A stretch of 13,609 nt of DNA, taken from positions 1 to 13,609 of the forward strand of contig JAHIEH010000003.1 of assembly GCA_018901675.1 (NCBI GenBank), given 5' to 3'. The position numbers were made by a program, and so were the translations under genes. Of this stretch, positions 1 through 6,958 are shown piece after piece. A model generated the notes under the pieces. It was not told where the DNA came from. It saw only the letters and a list, made by a program, of their open reading frames with translations, and ran no database searches. How positions within the stretch are numbered: the stretch's first letter is position 1; every line of letters starts with the position of its first letter. This stretch comes from Nanobdellota archaeon. GTDB lineage: Archaea; Nanobdellota; Nanobdellia; Pacearchaeales; GW2011-AR1.

Positions 1-14
1 AAGAACAGAAAAGA

Positions 15-22
15 TTTTAAAA
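15..22 (+). promoter_or_regulatory. Putative TATA box of the first pilin-like gene
   Basis: TTTTAAAA is centred about 25 nt upstream of the ATG at 43. This is the usual archaeal distance from TATA box to transcription start, so the transcript would begin at or next to the start codon (leaderless). The sequence is AT-rich throughout, so the match alone is weak. The same spacing at several other genes in the window supports it. Confidence 0.4.
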
Positions 23-42
23 TCAAAATAACTTAACAATAC

Positions 43-519
43 ATGAACAACAATAAAAGAGGGGATAAAATAAAAAGTAAAGGGGGAGTTTCTCCTGTTA
101 TTGCAACTGTTTTGTTAATAGCGATTGTAGTAGTTATGGCTTTGATTATTTTTATATGGTTTAAGACGATAGTAACAGATAAAACAATGAAATTTGACCA
201 GAATATAGAAATTGTTTGCGATGACGTGAGCATAAGTGCGAGTTATTCTCAAGACAGCAATAATTTAGCTATTTCCAATGACGGAACAATCCCTATTAAT
301 GGGATGAAAATACAAATTTTCACAGAAGGCGGGCATGATACTGAAGACTTGGAAGGATTTGAAGGGTTAGGGCAGGGAGAGGCAGGAGAATACACAATCA
401 CAATTGAGGGGGATATAGAAAAGATAGTTTTAATTCCAGTGCTCTTGGGGATATCAGATAATGAAGGGGAAAAGACTTTTGTTTGCAATAATAATGAATT
501 TGAAGCAATTATAGAATAA
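43..519 (+). CDS. Archaeal type IV pilin-like protein
   Basis: A 158-residue protein with a class III (prepilin-type) signal. A basic N-terminus ends in KSKGG at residues 11-15, followed by a hydrophobic helix at about 16-40 beginning VSPVIATVLLIAIVVV. This matches the archaeal pilin N-terminal domain (Pilin_N type). Prepilin peptidase would cut after Gly15. The rest is a small beta-rich extracellular head with two cysteines (C59, C148) that could form a disulfide. The head contains a segment near residues 75-92 (NLAISNDGTIPINGMKIQI) that the next gene echoes. It is the first of three consecutive anchored proteins, 40 nt before the next start. It is probably a pilus or pseudopilus subunit of the system whose motor and platform lie downstream. 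The fold of the head and the exact role (major or minor pilin) cannot be told from sequence. Confidence 0.8.
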   Translation: MNNNKRGDKIKSKGGVSPVIATVLLIAIVVVMALIIFIWFKTIVTDKTMKFDQNIEIVCDDVSISASYSQDSNNLAISNDGTIPINGMKIQIFTEGGHDTEDLEGFEGLGQGEAGEYTITIEGDIEKIVLIPVLLGISDNEGEKTFVCNNNEFEAIIE

Positions 520-559
520 AGAAGATTTGTAAAAAACATCAGATTAAAGAAAATAATTA

Positions 560-1117
560 ATGGATAAAAAAAATTTGAAAAAAAGGCGAGGCAGAAAAGG
601 GCTTTCAACAATTGTGGCAACATTAATTCTTATTGCGCTTACAATGGTGTCAATAACTATTATCTGGGTTGTTGTGAAAAATTTGATAGAAAGGAATTTA
701 CAGCAGGCAGGAAGCTGTATGGATATTTTTGATAAAGTCAGCATAAATAAAGCATATACCTGCTATGACAGCAACTCGAAAGAACTGCGTTTCTCCTTAA
801 ATACAGGCAATATAAGATTAAGCGGAGTTAGTGTGGCAATTTCAAATGTGGAAGGCACCAAAAGCATTAAATTAGAGGATAAAACCCCACTTATTAATTA
901 TACCTATGCAAAAAATTATGGAGATGCCGCATATGGCGGCGGGCTAAAATTTCCAGGAGAAAATTCCGGGCAGACTTATGTTATAAATTGCATCATAAAT
1001 ACAACAAATGTTAATTTTGGCTTCACAAAAAAACCAGATTCATTAAAGATTTACCCTATTGTTTCAGGAATTCAGTGTGAAGCAGTTGATTCACTTTCTG
1101 TTATAGGGAATTGTTAG
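560..1117 (+). CDS. Archaeal type IV pilin-like protein, cysteine-rich head
   Basis: A 185-residue protein with a strongly basic N-terminus (KKNLKKRRGRKG, residues 3-14) and a hydrophobic helix at about 15-40 beginning LSTIVATLILIALTMV. This is a prepilin-type signal with predicted cleavage after Gly14. The head has five cysteines (53, 68, 144, 173, 185), suggesting disulfide stabilisation outside the cell. It has the same layout as the upstream neighbour: a strand pattern RFSLNTGNIRLSGVSVAI at residues 77-94 parallels the segment there, and a KIYPIV..G..C stretch parallels its KIVLIPV. The two genes are therefore probably divergent paralogues. Likely a minor pilin or pseudopilin of the same apparatus. 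It has no clear promoter of its own and is probably co-transcribed with the gene at 43. Confidence 0.78.
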   Translation: MDKKNLKKRRGRKGLSTIVATLILIALTMVSITIIWVVVKNLIERNLQQAGSCMDIFDKVSINKAYTCYDSNSKELRFSLNTGNIRLSGVSVAISNVEGTKSIKLEDKTPLINYTYAKNYGDAAYGGGLKFPGENSGQTYVINCIINTTNVNFGFTKKPDSLKIYPIVSGIQCEAVDSLSVIGNC

Positions 1118-1181
1118 TGGCGGATAATGCTTTAGTATATAGTAATTGGTTAAAACACGCAAAGGAAGGCAAACAATTAAT

Positions 1182-1189
1182 TATTTAAA
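1182..1189 (+). promoter_or_regulatory. Putative TATA box before the third anchored protein
   Basis: TATTTAAA is identical to the octamers before 9994 and 10879. By their spacing, transcription would start near 1211, leaving a leader of about 37 nt before the ATG at 1248. That leader holds GAGG at 1231-1234, a possible weak ribosome-binding site. Confidence 0.35.
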
Positions 1190-1247
1190 TCAATTCTTAT
1201 TTATCTTATCAAGAAGGAGCGAGAATAAAAGAGGCAATCAAAAGAGG

Positions 1248-1811
1248 ATGAAATACACACTTGGAAAAAAAAGAAAAGCGCAGGTTTGGATAGAGACTGT
1301 TATTTACACATTAATCGCATTGGTGCTGATAGCAGGAGTTTTGGCATTTATAAAACCTAAAATACAGGAAATGCAGGACAAGGCGATAATTGAGCAATCC
1401 ATTGAATTGATTGACGGTTTGGACAAAAAAGTTTTATCTGCTGTTGAAGGCGCTCCGGGAAATTCAAGATTAGCCGAATTGATAATAAAAAAAGGGGTTT
1501 TGGAGATAGATGGAGTAAATGACAAGATTGTTTTTAGATTGGATGAAAGCAAAAGTATGTATAGCCAGCCAGGAAGAAAGAATATCAGCATTGGGAATAT
1601 TAACATTTACACAGAAAAAAAAGGAAGCTTGAACAGCGTAAGCTTGACCCGCGATTATAAAACAGCTTATAATATCCAATATGAAGAAATGGACAAATTG
1701 AAAACAATAACTAAAGGCCCAACATCTTATAATATACTGATAGTCAATGAGGGGGTAGATAGTGAAAGTGCAGATAAGAGAATAATAATCAATATAATAC
1801 CTACTGGCTAA
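1248..1811 (+). CDS. Pilin-like membrane-anchored protein (QVWIE-type N-terminus)
   Basis: A 187-residue protein. The reading frame is open back to a TTG at 1146, but the ATG at 1248 is chosen. It puts a short basic stretch directly before the membrane helix, whereas the upstream extension is low in credibility and would bury the signal. From this start: KKRKA (7-11), then QVWIETVIYTLIALVL, a helix at about 14-35. If cut after Ala11, a glutamate falls at mature position 5, as in type IV pilins. The remainder is a soluble domain of mixed helix and strand with a helical segment (residues about 38-60). Proteins with a basic-KAQVW(I/V)ETVIYTLI start are, to my knowledge, common but uncharacterised in Woesearchaeota-type genomes. 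Probably a pseudopilin of the same system. The function of the C-terminal domain is unknown. Confidence 0.72.
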   Translation: MKYTLGKKRKAQVWIETVIYTLIALVLIAGVLAFIKPKIQEMQDKAIIEQSIELIDGLDKKVLSAVEGAPGNSRLAELIIKKGVLEIDGVNDKIVFRLDESKSMYSQPGRKNISIGNINIYTEKKGSLNSVSLTRDYKTAYNIQYEEMDKLKTITKGPTSYNILIVNEGVDSESADKRIIINIIPTG

Positions 1812-1829
1812 ACGGAAATTATTGAAACC

Positions 1830-1891
1830 TCAAGATTTGTATTTGCGCAATCCCCCTACTTCAGTTCGTGGGTAAGCAAATCAAATCTTGA
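1830..1891 (+). repeat. Long stem-loop in the gap after the third pilin-like gene
   Basis: The arms 1830-1846 and 1876-1891 pair over 16 bp, with a single bulged T at 1840 (TCAAGATTTG-T-ATTTGC against GCAAATCAAATCTTGA). The loop 1847-1875 holds a CCCCCTACTTCAGTTCGTGG core similar to cores in the other gaps. It lies 18 nt after the stop codon. It may be a terminator-like or processed RNA structure, or part of a dispersed element. There is no T-tract after it. Confidence 0.65.
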
Positions 1892-1893
1892 TG

Positions 1894-1944
1894 GTGCTCA
1901 AGAACCAGAACACGCCATACAATTTATTGTATGGTTCTTGACAT
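1894..1944 (+). repeat. Hairpin element, plus orientation (copy A)
   Basis: The arms 1898-1904 (TCAAGAA) and 1935-1941 (TTCTTGA) enclose an inner perfect stem, CCATACAAT (1915-1923) with ATTGTATGG (1926-1934). The flanks read GTGCTCAAGAA on the left and TTCTTGACAT on the right. Both blocks recur exactly, in the opposite orientation, at 8603-8644, and CATACAA in the loop is also shared. It therefore looks like one member of a dispersed, structured element. Confidence 0.65.
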
Positions 1945-1984
1945 TGAAAGATTAGGGGTAGTATTGGCGAGCAGATATAATCAG

Positions 1985-1991
1985 TTTTATA
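1985..1991 (+). promoter_or_regulatory. Putative TATA box of the assembly ATPase gene
   Basis: TTTTATA is centred about 28 nt before the ATG at 2016. It lies downstream of both hairpins, so the ATPase transcript would not contain them. Weak on its own. Confidence 0.35.
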
Positions 1992-2015
1992 CCATAAGTA
2001 AAAATCAAATAAAAA

Positions 2016-5000
2016 ATGGCAGAAAAAAACATAAATGTTCAGAATTATCCGAAAGTGGAAATTGACTTTTCACCAAAAGTCCACCCAATGCTAAAGATAA
2101 AAGATAAAACAAAAATTAATGTGAGATACAGCTTAATCTCTCCTTTTGCTTTTGCGCATATTTACTGGAAGCCGGATATTTCAGAATTGGTTTATGAAGT
2201 TGAAGAACCTTTGCTTGATGATTATGAAAAAAAGATAAAGGATGAGATAAAAATCGCTTTGAGAGAGATGATAAACTTAGAAACTGTCGTTGAAAAGGAT
2301 AAGGGGGCTTTAACAGATTATATTGACAGGATGTTCAAAATTTTGTTAGTGGAATTAGGTTTGGGAATAGATTACGAGAAATATAAAAAAATCTATTATT
2401 ACTTATGCAGAGATTTTATTGGCTTTAATGAAATTGAGCCTTTATTGAGAGATTATTACATTGAGGATATAGAATGTAATGGAACAGACACCCCGATTTA
2501 TATAATCCACAGAGTTTACAGGAATATTAAAACAAATGTTTTAATCAAAGAAGTGGATGATCTCGCAAATTTTGTAGAAAAACTTGCCCAAAGGTCTGGA
2601 AAATATATCTCCTATGCAAATCCTATTCTTGACAGCAGTCTTCCAGATGGAAGCAGAGTTAATGCCACTTATACCCAGGATATAACAAGCAGGGGACCTA
2701 CTTTCTGTTTTAAAGACGGCTATGTTCAATTGAGTGATGGAAGAGTAAAAAAAGTAAACGATTTATTTGAGGAATGTAAAAAGATTTTTGGATGCAGGCT
2801 GGAAGAAGGAAATGAGATTGTTGAAGTTTCAAACATTAATTGTTGCGGGGTGGATGAGCAAGATTTGATTCAAAAAGATTCTAATATTAAATCGATTATT
2901 AAACTAAAACCTCCTGAAAAACTCATCAAAGTATCTCTTGAAGATGGGGGCAAAATAGAAGTTACCCCGGATCATTTGTTCCATGTAGTATCAGACTCCT
3001 TAAAACTTGTAATGGCAAAAGACTTAAAAAAAGGCATGTTAGTTCCTCTCCCAGTAAAATTAGAGGTTTGTGGATATAAACAAAAAATAGATGTTTATCC
3101 CTTGATTAAAGATTTTTCATATTCCAAAAAGATATGTGTCATCAGCACCCCAAAAATAAAAGAGATAATCGCTAACGAAATTGTGTCAAATCAGGGAACA
3201 AATAATTTTAGGCAGGTTTTAGCGCAAAAATATGGTGTTGGCAATTCTTATTTTTATGAAGTTATAAATAAAGGAAGCTCCATATCATTTAGCGTTTTAG
3301 ATAGTATATGCAACAATCAAAATATAAATTTTTTAGATTTAGGGGAAGTTTCCATTAATGTTTATGGAGGTGGGACTAAAAATAAGACAAAATCAGTTAA
3401 AGTTCCAAGAGAAGTAGATAAAGATTTAGCTTATCTTACTGGTGTTTTAATAAGTGATGGACATTTATCCAGAGAGTATATAGATTTCTCTTGTTATGAA
3501 GAAGGGAGCAAAAATTCTGTAAAAGAGAAACTTTTAAGCAAGTTTGGAAGATTTGATTCTTATTACAATGATAATAGAATTTATTTATGCAATTTATTTG
3601 TTCCGTTCTTTTTTAATAGAATTTTTGGAATCCCAATAGGCAAAAAGTCTTATACAGTCAAAATTCCTGAATTAATATTCAAATCAGATAACCAAATTAT
3701 TGCTTCTTTTATAAAAGGCCTATTTGATGGTGATGGAACTTGCAGAGCGGGGTTAAGCTATAAGACTTATTCTAAAGAACTTGCAGAAGGATTAACTTAT
3801 CTTTTAGCCAGACTGGGAATATACTCCTATCTAAAAAATGCGGAAAAAGGATATAGGGTAAATATCCCTTCACCATATTACAAAGAATATCAAAATTTAA
3901 TAGGGTTTGATAGTATTAAGAAAAGGAATGAATTAAAGATGATGGTTGCAAAACAGACAGAACATAAAACATTTATCAGGCATGATAGAATTCCGTGTGA
4001 ACCGATTATGTCCATTATAAAAAAATTGGGTTTAGAAAAGAGAGATTTGTTAAAAGAATGTGGTTTTAGTTACAATAGGTTTTATTACCCAACCTTCTCT
4101 AAAGATTTTGCTCAAAAATTATTTAAGGAAATCTCTTGTAGCAAAGATGCCCCACTTATCAGAGAAGAATTAGCATATATCCAGTGGTTGCTAAACTCTA
4201 AACAAGAAATTGTCGGGATAAATAACGTAGAAATAGTAGATAATAAAGATCCAGTATATGATATAGAATTAGAACCATGCAAATTCTTTGTAGCGGGAAA
4301 TAAACCTATGAACATATTTGATACAATCAGGAAATTTACTAAAACCCCTTGGACTCCTCCGCAATTGATAGCATTAAGAACCTTAAGCCCTGAAATGCTC
4401 GCGTATTTATGGATTTTGATACAATATAAAATGAACATTTTAATTACAGGCGGAACTGCCTCTGGAAAAACTACTTTGCTTAATGCAATTGCTTTTTTTA
4501 TGCCGCCTGAAGCAAGAGTTGTTTCAATTGAAGACACTCGCGAATTAAATCTTCCAAGAGAAAACTGGCTTCCGAGTGTTGTAAGAGGAGCTACTGGAAT
4601 TGGCAAAGTTGGCGAAGTTGATTTGTTTACCTTGCTGAAAAGCTCTTTCAGGCAAACTCCTGATTATGTTATAGTCGGTGAAGTAAGGGGCGCAGAAGCA
4701 TATGTTTTATTTCAAGGAATGGCTTCAGGACATTCATCAATAAGCACAATACATGCAGAATCAGTAGATAGTGTTATAAAAAGGCTTGAAACCCCGCCTA
4801 TAAGCCTTTCACCAACTCTGTTAAATGTGCTTGACTGTGTTTGTATAATGACTCATGCTATTGTGAATAAACAAGAAACAAGAAAACTCAAAGAGATTGT
4901 GGAGATAGTTAATGTAACACCAGATGGAATTGCAATGACTAACACCCCTTATGAATGGAATCCTGCTGATGACCAGTTTTATTTTAAAAGAAACAGCAAG

Positions 5001-5189
5001 ATATTTGAAAAGATAGGAAAAAGATATGGCTTAAAATTGGATGAACTGGAAAATGAGTTTAGAAGAAGGGTTCAGATAGTCTACAAAATGTATGAGCAGG
5101 GTATTTTTGAGTTCAAGACAGTTCAGCAGGTGATAAATGAATACTATAAAAATCCTGAAGGGGTTTTGAAAAAGTTTGGGGTTGAATGA
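2016..5189 (+). CDS. FlaI/TadA-type pilus assembly ATPase, intein-containing precursor
   Basis: A 1057-residue precursor; excision of residues 231-769 would leave a 518-residue ATPase, normal for archaeal FlaI/VirB11-like secretion motors. The N-extein carries the N-terminal domain and the LPDGSRVNATYTQDI motif, ending SRGPTF. The C-extein resumes TIRKFTKTPWTPPQL, rebuilding the family's GPTFTIRKF junction. The catalytic core is complete: Walker A GGTASGKT at 812-819, Asp box SIEDTREL around E839/D840, Walker B-like DYVIVGEVRG at 883-892 with E889, and His box GHSSISTIHAES with H906 and H913. It hydrolyses ATP at the cytoplasmic membrane to drive pilin extrusion through the TadB/TadC-like platform encoded downstream. 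It is not next to flaH, flaG or flaF, so an archaellum is not indicated. The activity of the host protein depends on splicing of an intein with unusual C-terminal residues. Confidence 0.93.
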   Translation: MAEKNINVQNYPKVEIDFSPKVHPMLKIKDKTKINVRYSLISPFAFAHIYWKPDISELVYEVEEPLLDDYEKKIKDEIKIALREMINLETVVEKDKGALTDYIDRMFKILLVELGLGIDYEKYKKIYYYLCRDFIGFNEIEPLLRDYYIEDIECNGTDTPIYIIHRVYRNIKTNVLIKEVDDLANFVEKLAQRSGKYISYANPILDSSLPDGSRVNATYTQDITSRGPTFCFKDGYVQLSDGRVKKVNDLFEECKKIFGCRLEEGNEIVEVSNINCCGVDEQDLIQKDSNIKSIIKLKPPEKLIKVSLEDGGKIEVTPDHLFHVVSDSLKLVMAKDLKKGMLVPLPVKLEVCGYKQKIDVYPLIKDFSYSKKICVISTPKIKEIIANEIVSNQGTNNFRQVLAQKYGVGNSYFYEVINKGSSISFSVLDSICNNQNINFLDLGEVSINVYGGGTKNKTKSVKVPREVDKDLAYLTGVLISDGHLSREYIDFSCYEEGSKNSVKEKLLSKFGRFDSYYNDNRIYLCNLFVPFFFNRIFGIPIGKKSYTVKIPELIFKSDNQIIASFIKGLFDGDGTCRAGLSYKTYSKELAEGLTYLLARLGIYSYLKNAEKGYRVNIPSPYYKEYQNLIGFDSIKKRNELKMMVAKQTEHKTFIRHDRIPCEPIMSIIKKLGLEKRDLLKECGFSYNRFYYPTFSKDFAQKLFKEISCSKDAPLIREELAYIQWLLNSKQEIVGINNVEIVDNKDPVYDIELEPCKFFVAGNKPMNIFDTIRKFTKTPWTPPQLIALRTLSPEMLAYLWILIQYKMNILITGGTASGKTTLLNAIAFFMPPEARVVSIEDTRELNLPRENWLPSVVRGATGIGKVGEVDLFTLLKSSFRQTPDYVIVGEVRGAEAYVLFQGMASGHSSISTIHAESVDSVIKRLETPPISLSPTLLNVLDCVCIMTHAIVNKQETRKLKEIVEIVNVTPDGIAMTNTPYEWNPADDQFYFKRNSKIFEKIGKRYGLKLDELENEFRRRVQIVYKMYEQGIFEFKTVQQVINEYYKNPEGVLKKFGVE
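2706..4322 (+). mobile_element. Intein with LAGLIDADG endonuclease in the assembly ATPase
   Basis: Residues 231-769 of the precursor (539 aa). Block A starts with Cys231 (CFKDGYVQLSDGRVKKVNDL). Block B is TPDH at 317-320. The endonuclease motifs are LTGVLISDG (474-482) and FIKGLFDGDG (565-574), both with acidic residues present. A SKELAEGLTYLLARLGIYS helix follows. Block F/G reads VYDIELEPCKFFVAGNK, then MNIFD, followed by Thr770 as the +1 nucleophile. The usual C-terminal His-Asn is replaced by Phe-Asp, and the block F His is not in its usual place. Boundaries are set by the homologous extein (GPTF|TIRKF). Asp-ending inteins are known to exist and some can splice, so this one may be functional but slow. 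Confidence 0.88.
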
Positions 5190-5193
5190 GGGG

Positions 5194-5415
5194 GATAGTT
5201 TTGTCAAGTTAAAGTGGTATCTTTCGTTTAATTTAAAACTCGCTTTTAATTTATATGCAGAATTTGCACTCCTCGCACTTGCTCGTCGTGAATTCATTAA
5301 ATTTATTAATTGAACCTGCGAACGAATGTGAGCAGCAATTCAGAAACTTCTAAGTTTGAGTCATGCCTTGACAACTTGACAGTATCAATAAGGAAGATAG
5401 TTCTGTCAAATTAAT
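5194..5415. repeat. Gap with imperfect direct and inverted repeats
   Basis: No gene is visible between the ATPase stop and 5473. The block 5194-5213 recurs at 5396-5415 with 17 of 20 matches (GATAGTT-T/C-TGTCAA-G/A-TTAA). TGTCAAGTT at 5202-5210 is the inverse of AACTTGACA at 5373-5381. Between them lie ACTCCT...CTTGCT at 5268-5283 and a palindrome AAACTTCTAAGTTT at 5344-5357. The overall layout resembles a short element bounded by duplicated flanks, but no coding function is present. Confidence 0.45.
5329..5348. repeat. Block shared with the 8638-8655 element
   Basis: TGAGCAGCAATTCAGAAACT at 5329-5348 matches TGAGCACATTCAGAAACT at 8638-8655 apart from a 2-nt length difference. Both are followed by a short inverted copy of AAACT (AAGTTT here, AGTTTCTG there). 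This links the second and third intergenic gaps. Confidence 0.5.
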
Positions 5416-5443
5416 CTATTGCCCAAAGAACACAAACAATAAA

Positions 5444-5450
5444 TTTAATA
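5444..5450 (+). promoter_or_regulatory. Putative TATA box for the small protein-TadB/TadC operon
   Basis: TTTAATA is centred about 27 nt before the ATG at 5473, again giving a leaderless transcript. Downstream genes are tightly packed (1-nt and 18-nt gaps), so this would be the main promoter for 5473-7795. Confidence 0.35.
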
Positions 5451-5472
5451 ACATAATCTTCTTTTTGCTTTA

Positions 5473-5637
5473 ATGAGAAAAGAGGATGTATCGTTTCTTA
5501 ATCAGCTTGCTAGATCCATGGAGGAAACAGCATTAAATCTAGAAAGATTTTATAAAAAAGAAGATGTGATGAATATGAACAAATCAAAAAGGCTTATTCT
5601 CCAGCTCCAGAGAAAAATCTCAGAGGTTTTGAGTTAA
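5473..5637 (+). CDS. Small helical protein upstream of the pilus platform genes
   Basis: A 54-residue ORF beginning MRKEDVSFLNQLARSMEETA and ending LQRKISEVLS. It is charged and rich in E, K, L and R, with no membrane segment. It looks like two amphipathic helices (residues about 3-28 and 32-53). The stop TAA at 5635-5637 is one base before the next ATG, which is strong evidence for a real co-translated gene. A putative TATA box lies at the leaderless distance upstream. I do not recognise a domain. Its position suggests a cytoplasmic adaptor or regulator of the ATPase-platform complex, which is inference only. Confidence 0.7.
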   Translation: MRKEDVSFLNQLARSMEETALNLERFYKKEDVMNMNKSKRLILQLQRKISEVLS

Positions 5638-5638
5638 A

Positions 5639-6940
5639 ATGCTGAGAGAAATCAATGACCCACTTTTGGAATTAAAAAAGCAGGCATGCAAAGAAAGAAA
5701 ATTAGCCAAAGAAATAGCTTCTATGCTAGATAACATGAATAAAACCGGAGAAAAAGAAAGGGAAATGATTAATCATCATTTAAATTTGTTAGTTAAGGGA
5801 TTAAAACAGGCAAATGATTCTATCCCCTCAATATTAGAGAATATAAAAATTGCCCAAAAACTGCCAGTAGCAAAAAAAATAGAGCCGCTCCAAAAAGTTA
5901 GAATGACAAAAGAAATCGCCGAGGAAATTGTAAAAACCCCAAACATCCAATATTCGCCTATAAAATTAGATACATATGGGAATACTTTAAAAAGACTCAA
6001 GAAAAAAGAAAAAGCAGTTGAGGAAGAAAAAATCAAGGGGCCTAGATGGTATTTAAAAACCGCGAATAATTTCTTTTCAAACAATTCTATGGCTCTCTCA
6101 AAAAAGAAGATTTTTGATGCATTAAAAAAGAACTTAATAAAAGCGAATATCTCCACTCTCCCAACAAGTTATATCTCAATAATCCTGCTGACAACTCTGC
6201 TTTCTTTTGCATCTTCAATATTTATTCTTGCCTTTTTTCTTTTTTTTGATATAGGGAGCGAGCTTCCAATTATAACGAGGGCTACCACTCCTGTTTTGGA
6301 AAGGTTTGGGAAATGTTTTTGGGTGGTGATTGGAATCCCAGTTTTAACTTTTTTGGCTTTATTTTTTTATCCTGCAATTGAGAGAAAGTCCATTGAAACT
6401 AAAATTAATCAGGAGCTCCCTTTTGTTACTATACATATGTCTGCAATCTCTGGTTCAATGGTAGAACCAAGCAGAATATTCAGCATAATTGTTAGTACAA
6501 AAGAATACCCATATATGGGGAAAGAGTTTACAAAGCTGATAAATAAAATAAATATATACGGGTATGATTTGGTGACTGCATTGAGAGACTGCTCTATAAA
6601 TACTGCAAGCAAGAGTCTTGGGGAGCTGTTTAATGGGATGGCTTCAACGATTACATCAGGGGGAGACCTCCAAGGATTTTTTGAAAAAAGGGCGAACACA
6701 CTGCTTTTCGAATATAGAATTGAAAGAGAGAAATACACAAGAAGTGCAGAAACATTTATGGACATTTATATAAGCGTGGTAATTGCTGCTCCGATGATAT
6801 TGATGCTCTTGCTGATGATGATGAGCATAAGCGGATTGGGTTTAAAGCTCAGTCCAGGAATGATAACCTTAATTATGGTACTCGGAGTTTCAGCGATAAA
6901 TGTAATATTTTTAACTTTTTTACATTTAAAAAAACAATAA
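5639..6940 (+). CDS. TadC/FlaJ-like pilus platform membrane protein (first of pair)
   Basis: A 433-residue protein. Residues 1-170 are a soluble, Lys/Glu-rich, largely helical region with coiled-coil character. Membrane helices lie at about 179-204 and 226-246. A cytoplasmic T2SSF domain follows (about 255-365), with the family pattern ELPFVTIHMSAISGS, then YGYDLVTALRDC, then TITSGGDLQGFF. Two more membrane helices lie at about 376-398 and 407-430. This is the organisation of TadB/TadC and FlaJ platform proteins, which sit in the membrane and transmit ATPase motion to the growing pilus. The long N-terminal soluble region is the part most different from bacterial TadB/C. It is one base after the 54-residue gene and 18 nt before a second T2SSF protein, so the platform is encoded as a pair. 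Confidence 0.87.
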   Translation: MLREINDPLLELKKQACKERKLAKEIASMLDNMNKTGEKEREMINHHLNLLVKGLKQANDSIPSILENIKIAQKLPVAKKIEPLQKVRMTKEIAEEIVKTPNIQYSPIKLDTYGNTLKRLKKKEKAVEEEKIKGPRWYLKTANNFFSNNSMALSKKKIFDALKKNLIKANISTLPTSYISIILLTTLLSFASSIFILAFFLFFDIGSELPIITRATTPVLERFGKCFWVVIGIPVLTFLALFFYPAIERKSIETKINQELPFVTIHMSAISGSMVEPSRIFSIIVSTKEYPYMGKEFTKLINKINIYGYDLVTALRDCSINTASKSLGELFNGMASTITSGGDLQGFFEKRANTLLFEYRIEREKYTRSAETFMDIYISVVIAAPMILMLLLMMMSISGLGLKLSPGMITLIMVLGVSAINVIFLTFLHLKKQ

Positions 6941-6958
6941 AAACTAAATTCAAAATTT

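Noticed and set aside
249..623. Minus-strand open frame across the two pilin-like genes
   Set aside because: It is the antisense shadow of two credible plus-strand genes and is composed of hydrophobic low-information sequence.
1146..1247. A 34-codon N-terminal extension of the third pilin-like gene starting at TTG 1146
   Set aside because: It begins with TTG. It would bury the basic-plus-hydrophobic signal 48 residues in, and it overlaps a likely promoter (TATTTAAA at 1182). The ATG at 1248 gives a normal membrane-anchor start.
4112..4606. Minus-strand open frame of 164 codons across the intein/ATPase junction
   Set aside because: It lies wholly opposite a well-supported coding region with recognisable ATPase motifs. 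It has no domain and no promoter of its own.
5300..5325. tRNA-like GGTTCAA on the minus strand within the second gap
   Set aside because: The sequence around it cannot form a T-arm stem, acceptor stem or anticodon arm. It is an isolated motif match.
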